A stretch of 64,000 nucleotides of DNA from Methylovulum sp. (GTDB lineage: Bacteria > Pseudomonadota > Gammaproteobacteria > Methylococcales > Methylomonadaceae). Made by a program: the position numbers and the translations under genes. Shown here piece after piece: positions 60,194 through 64,000 of the stretch. The stretch lies in assembly GCA_028712695.1 (NCBI GenBank), contig JAQTQZ010000008.1:1-64000 (forward strand), in the 5' to 3' direction. The notes under the pieces are model-generated. The model was not told the DNA's origin and ran no database searches. It saw only the letters and a program-made list of their open reading frames with translations. Each line of letters starts with the position of its first letter. Within the stretch, counting starts at the first letter, position 1.

Positions 60194-61510
60194 TTAGTGT
60201 GATAAGGTTCTTAGCAGATTGGAATAATCTTCGGCAATCTTATGGTCTGTTTCTTTTAATTCACTAATTCGCTTACAGGCGTTAATTACGGTTGTGTGAT
60301 CACGGCCGCCAAATGCATTACCTATTTCGGGAAAACTATGTGATGTTAATTCCCGTGCTAAACACATGGCTATTTGCCGGGGTCTGGTAACGGTCTGTTT
60401 TCTATTTTTTGACGACAAATCCGTGATGCGGATTTTGTAATAGTCAGCAACCGTTTTTTGAATATTATCTATATTGACTAACTTGTCTTGTAACGATAAC
60501 AAATCGTGCAAGGCTTCTTTGGTGAATTCAGTAGTGATTTCCCTACCGGTAAATTGTGCGTTAGCAATAACCCGGCGTAATGCACCTTCAAGATCCCGGA
60601 CATTGGACGGTATTTTTTTGGCAATAAAAAAAGCGACTTCTTGCGCGAGTTCCACATTAACTAGGGCGGCCTTTTTCATTAAAATAGCCGCCCTAGTTTC
60701 CATATCGGGAGGCTCTATCGAAACAGGCAATCCCCAACCAAACCTTGATTTTAAACGGTCTTCAAGGCCGACAATTTCTTTGGGATACTTATCGCACGTC
60801 AAGATAACCTGATGCTTTTTTTCTAAAAGCGTATTGAAGGTATGGAAAAACTCTTCTTGAGACCGTTCTTTGCCGGCAAAAAATTGGATGTCATCAATCA
60901 AAAGCACGTCAATCGCTCGATAAAAGGCTTTAAACGAATCGATGGTATTTTGTTGCAAGGCCTTAACCATATCCTGGACGAATTTTTCAGAGTGCAGGTA
61001 AACAATATTAGCTGAAGGGTTTTTGTCAAAAACTGCATTACCTATTGCGTGCATCAAATGGGTTTTACCTAAACCGGAACTTCCGTAAATAAGTAGCGGG
61101 TTGTATGCCTTACCACTGTTTTCCGATACTTGAACTGATGCCGCCCGTGCTAGCTGATTGGATTTACCTTCCACGAAATTATCAAAGGTAAATGCCTTGT
61201 TGAGAAAATTTGGGCTGGATTTTTTGGCTTCAGCAACTTTAACCGTATTTATGGCAGCAGGTGCGGGTGATTTTCTGGAACCTATTTCCAGATTTAATGT
61301 TAAGCCGCCATTAGAAAATTCTTCGATAGAAGCGACAATTTTTGCAAAATAATGTTGTTTGACCCAGTCCAAAACAAACCGGTTAGGGGCCAGCAATTTA
61401 ATTTGATCATCGGTTTCTATGGCCTGTAGTGGGCGTATCCAAGTACTAAAATCTGTGGTCGAGATTTCGTTTTCAAGTTTCGCAAGGCAGTTATCCCAAA
61501 TTGAGCTCAT
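60194..61510 (-). CDS. dnaA: Chromosomal replication initiator DnaA
   Basis: A 438-aa AAA+ initiator. N-terminal domain [21 protein letters not shown], Walker [18 protein letters not shown], Walker [14 protein letters not shown] and the box-binding helix [20 protein letters not shown]. The linker domain II is short. Confidence 0.98.
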   Translation of the reverse strand: MSSIWDNCLAKLENEISTTDFSTWIRPLQAIETDDQIKLLAPNRFVLDWVKQHYFAKIVASIEEFSNGGLTLNLEIGSRKSPAPAAINTVKVAEAKKSSPNFLNKAFTFDNFVEGKSNQLARAASVQVSENSGKAYNPLLIYGSSGLGKTHLMHAIGNAVFDKNPSANIVYLHSEKFVQDMVKALQQNTIDSFKAFYRAIDVLLIDDIQFFAGKERSQEEFFHTFNTLLEKKHQVILTCDKYPKEIVGLEDRLKSRFGWGLPVSIEPPDMETRAAILMKKAALVNVELAQEVAFFIAKKIPSNVRDLEGALRRVIANAQFTGREITTEFTKEALHDLLSLQDKLVNIDNIQKTVADYYKIRITDLSSKNRKQTVTRPRQIAMCLARELTSHSFPEIGNAFGGRDHTTVINACKRISELKETDHKIAEDYSNLLRTLSH

Positions 61511-61595
61511 TGAATTAGATAAGATATTGATTTGTGTAATAAAGAGAATAATGCATATCTGCCACTATACAGTAATAAAACATTACGCTACAGAA

Positions 61596-61624
61596 TTGAC
61601 AGGGCGGGTGGTTTATTTTATCAT
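61596..61624 (+). promoter_or_regulatory. rpmH promoter
   Basis: TTGACA (61596-61601), a 17-bp spacer and TATCAT (61619-61624), 54 bp before the rpmH start. The spacer length is ideal. Confidence 0.75.
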
Positions 61625-61677
61625 CCGTAGTCTTTTTTATCCGTTTTTGATAACGCTCATACAGTCAGGTTTTAGTC

Positions 61678-61812
61678 ATGAAAAGAACATACCAACCCAG
61701 TAAAATTAAACGCGTCAGAACACATGGCTTCCGTGCCAGAATGGCAACAGTCGGTGGCCGTAGGGTTTTAAATGCCCGCAGAGCAAAAGGACGCGCTAAA
61801 TTAACCGTTTAG
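61678..61812 (+). CDS. rpmH: Ribosomal protein L34
   Basis: 44 aa ([20 protein letters not shown] and on to [12 protein letters not shown]), the complete L34. Usual first gene of the rpmH-rnpA-yidD-yidC cluster, divergent from dnaA. Confidence 0.97.
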   Translation: MKRTYQPSKIKRVRTHGFRARMATVGGRRVLNARRAKGRAKLTV

Positions 61813-61823
61813 TAGTCTATTGT

Positions 61824-62189
61824 GTGGCTGATAACGATTATAGTTTTCCTCCACGGTTGCGGTTAAAAAAACCGGCTGAATATCAAAAAGTTTTTGCTAA
61901 GCCTGTAAAGTCAAGTGATCAGTATTTTACCCTGTTAGCCATCAGGAACGATTTAGACCATCCTCGGTTAGGCTTAGCGATCGCCAAAAAAAATATCAAA
62001 AAGGCGGTGCATAGGAACCTGATTAAACGTACTGTCCGGGAAAACTTCAGGCTGCAACTTAATTTAGGTAATATCGATATTGTTGTCTTGGCTCGCCGGG
62101 AAGCTGTCGATGCGCCACTGGAATCATTAAGAAAGTCATTGGAAAAGCACTGGCTCAAATTGGTAACCCGATGCGCTTCATGCTCATAG
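61824..62189 (+). CDS. rnpA: Ribonuclease P protein component
   Basis: A 121-aa protein from a GTG at 61824, 11 bp after rpm[46 protein letters not shown] hold the RNR-type RNA-binding residues. Works with the RNase P RNA to trim tRNA 5' ends. Confidence 0.94.
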   Translation: MADNDYSFPPRLRLKKPAEYQKVFAKPVKSSDQYFTLLAIRNDLDHPRLGLAIAKKNIKKAVHRNLIKRTVRENFRLQLNLGNIDIVVLARREAVDAPLESLRKSLEKHWLKLVTRCASCS

Positions 62190-62404
62190 CAATTATAAAG
62201 TTTTATAAATACTTTATTAGTCCCTTGCTTGGGTCTAACTGTCGTTTTTATCCAAGCTGTTCAAGTTATTCCTTAGAAGCACTTCAGCGCCATGGCGCTG
62301 TTGCTGGCAGCTACCTCACTCTCAAAAGATTATTAAAATGCCACCCTTTTCATGAAGGGGGCATAGATCCTGTTCCAGAAAAATTGGGTAATAAGAATGG
62401 ATAA
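62171..62404 (+). CDS. yidD: Membrane protein insertion efficiency factor YidD
   Basis: A 77-aa protein overlapping rnpA by 19 bp. [30 protein letters not shown] and [18 protein letters not shown] are the conserved cysteine-rich segments. Confidence 0.95.
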   Translation: MRFMLIAIIKFYKYFISPLLGSNCRFYPSCSSYSLEALQRHGAVAGSYLTLKRLLKCHPFHEGGIDPVPEKLGNKNG

Positions 62405-64000
62405 TATAAGATTTGTACTAATTGTTGTTTTTGCAATGCTGATTATTCTGCTGATGCAGGCTTGGCAACTGGATTATGGTCCAAAACCTGAAGTCGTAGC
62501 AGTAACTATGCCAGAAGCCGTTAGTGCCATTAAAGAAGATTTACCGAATACCTCTGAAACAGCTACTGCACAAGCCGAAACGACTGGGCAAAACACTAAT
62601 GCGGTAGCCGCAGTAATTTCCCCTACGGCATCAAACAAAATCATCACTATAAAAACAGACGTTATCACGCTTGAAATCGATACTCAAGGCGGCACTATCC
62701 GTAATTTGGATTTACTGGACTATCCCGTACAAAAAGATAACTCGGTTGTCAATATGCTGCGCAACTTAGTCGGTTTATCTGTTTCTGAAAAAGATCACTC
62801 TCCTGTAAGACTATTCAATAGCGATCCAGAAAAACTATTTGTCGCCCAGAGCGGCCTGATTGCTGGCAGCGGTTCTGCTGCGGCTGCCAATCATTACACT
62901 ATATTTAATAGTGAAGCGGACAGTTACACCTTACAGCCAGGGCAGGCCAGTTTGACCGTGCCGTTGACTTGGACTGATAACAACGGGCTGGTTATTACCA
63001 AAGAATACACATTTAAACGTGGCAGCTATGAAATAGCCTTAGCACAAAACGTCCAGAACAATTCCGGTAACGCGTGGGCGGGACGGCAATACAGCCAGCT
63101 ACTACGGATACCCAACACGCAAAACAAGGGTAACCTGCTGACAGGTGGCATGAGAGCTTATGATGGTGGGGTGATTTATACCCAAAAGGATAAGTACCAA
63201 AAAATAAGTTTTGATGATATGGCTAACGAAACGCTGGATGTTGCTACTGAAGGCGGATGGGCGGCAATGATCCAACATTACTTTGCTTCGGCGTGGATTC
63301 CACCAGCGGATCAGGAAAACCATTTTTACACCAAGTCACTTAAAGATGACCAATTCGTTATCGGTTCCTATTCGCCTTCGGTGATTATTGCCGCGAATTC
63401 ATCCGGACAGTTTGTGTCACAGTTATTTGCCGGCCCTAAAATCCAGCCGGTTATGGAAAAGATAGCGACCGGTCTTGAGCTGACGGTTGATTACAGTGTA
63501 CTGACGTTTATTGGCAAGCCGATTTACTGGCTACTAAACCAGATCCATAATCTGGCGGGTAACTGGGGCATTGCAATTATTGGCGTAACGCTGTGTATAA
63601 AACTGCTGTTTTTCCCGTTGTCGCAGGCCAGTTTCAAATCAATGGCAAAAATGCGTAAAATTCAGCCGCGCCTTAAAGAATTGCAAGAGCGTTTTAAGGA
63701 CGATCGCCAACGGTTTAACACCGAAATGATGGCCATGTACAAGAAGGAAAAAGTTAACCCGCTCGGCGGCTGTTTGCCAGTGTTGGTGCAGATTCCGGTC
63801 TTTATGTCCCTTTATTGGGTATTAAGTGAAACGGTTGAGTTCCGGCAAGCCCCTTTCATGTTATGGATACAGGATTTATCAGTAGAAGATCCTTTTTATA
63901 TCTTGCCGCTGATTATGGGGGCGACGATGAAAATTCAACAAAGCCTCAATCCGGCACCGATAGACCCTATCCAAGCAAAAGTCATGCGGATGTTCCCTAT
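62397..64000 (+). CDS. yidC: Membrane protein insertase YidC (3' end beyond window)
   Basis: Starts at the ATG at 62397 ([20 protein letters not shown]), overlapping yidD by 8 bp, and stays open to the window end. N-terminal membrane anchor, a large periplasmic domain, then [20 protein letters not shown] and [20 protein letters not shown] of the insertase core. The last visible part is [20 protein letters not shown] and onward. Confidence 0.95.
   Translation, partial: MDNIRFVLIVVFAMLIILLMQAWQLDYGPKPEVVAVTMPEAVSAIKEDLPNTSETATAQAETTGQNTNAVAAVISPTASNKIITIKTDVITLEIDTQGGTIRNLDLLDYPVQKDNSVVNMLRNLVGLSVSEKDHSPVRLFNSDPEKLFVAQSGLIAGSGSAAAANHYTIFNSEADSYTLQPGQASLTVPLTWTDNNGLVITKEYTFKRGSYEIALAQNVQNNSGNAWAGRQYSQLLRIPNTQNKGNLLTGGMRAYDGGVIYTQKDKYQKISFDDMANETLDVATEGGWAAMIQHYFASAWIPPADQENHFYTKSLKDDQFVIGSYSPSVIIAANSSGQFVSQLFAGPKIQPVMEKIATGLELTVDYSVLTFIGKPIYWLLNQIHNLAGNWGIAIIGVTLCIKLLFFPLSQASFKSMAKMRKIQPRLKELQERFKDDRQRFNTEMMAMYKKEKVNPLGGCLPVLVQIPVFMSLYWVLSETVEFRQAPFMLWIQDLSVEDPFYILPLIMGATMKIQQSLNPAPIDPIQAKVMRMFP

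Overview
The window looks like the replication-origin region of a gammaproteobacterial chromosome plus about 55 kb to one side. The right end carries gyrB-recF-dnaN-(oriC)-dnaA and, divergently, rpmH-rnpA-yidD-yidC. The rest of the core set (prfC, uup, mutY-yggX, cinA, ampD, purM, bioBF-HC-D, comF, lgt) also fits Gammaproteobacteria. The moderate GC content, the many short palindromic repeats and the style of the surface-glycan genes suggest a Methylococcales-type methanotroph. That placement is an inference; no methane-oxidation gene is present to prove it.

Layout. 1-0.8 kb: edge of an insertion sequence (first codons of a transposase on the minus strand), then no recognisable gene. 0.8-15.1 kb: a plus-strand surface-glycan block with two very large multidomain glycosyltransferases, three different sulfotransferases, a small methyltransferase-like protein, a GT61-type glycosyltransferase, a secreted barrel-like protein and an SGNH lipoprotein. 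It probably builds and decorates a sulfated exopolysaccharide or O-glycan. 15.2-18.8 kb: a periplasmic 5'-nucleotidase (minus) and release factor 3 (plus).

18.9-30.8 kb is an accessory, defence-like island that includes a tRNA-Ser gene. It holds (a) an ABC-type ATPase overlapping a DUF4435/TOPRIM-like gene, the architecture of the PARIS (AriA/AriB) anti-phage system; (b) a decayed, internally deleted second copy of the nearby 267-aa gene and uup; (c) a two-gene module of a small beta-grasp/ubiquitin-like candidate ending in Gly-Gly and a DUF4132 giant; (d) the intact 267-aa gene and uup; and (e) beyond the tRNA, a second ATPase with a small TOPRIM-like partner.

31.2-45.8 kb is mostly housekeeping: yggX, mutY, cinA, ampD, a secreted multidomain nuclease, purM, a PEBP protein, a GNAT protein, the biotin operon with a fused BioH-BioC, and comF. 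Two copies of a 91-bp MITE-like element lie just upstream of cinA and of the GNAT gene. 45.8-51.0 kb is a second accessory cluster: a single-chain type IIG restriction-modification enzyme bracketed by copies of a perfect palindrome, a REP-associated tyrosine transposase, a DUF2442 gene and a PIN-domain toxin-antitoxin pair, with fragments of the RM gene's 3' end repeated between them. 51.1-55.0 kb: lgt, then a SbmA/BacA-like ABC protein whose ATPase motifs are all degenerate, and a GH5 glycosidase. 55.1-64.0 kb: the origin region, with at least six DnaA-box-like sequences in the dnaA-dnaN gap and two perfect 16-bp parS sites at the recF-gyrB junction.
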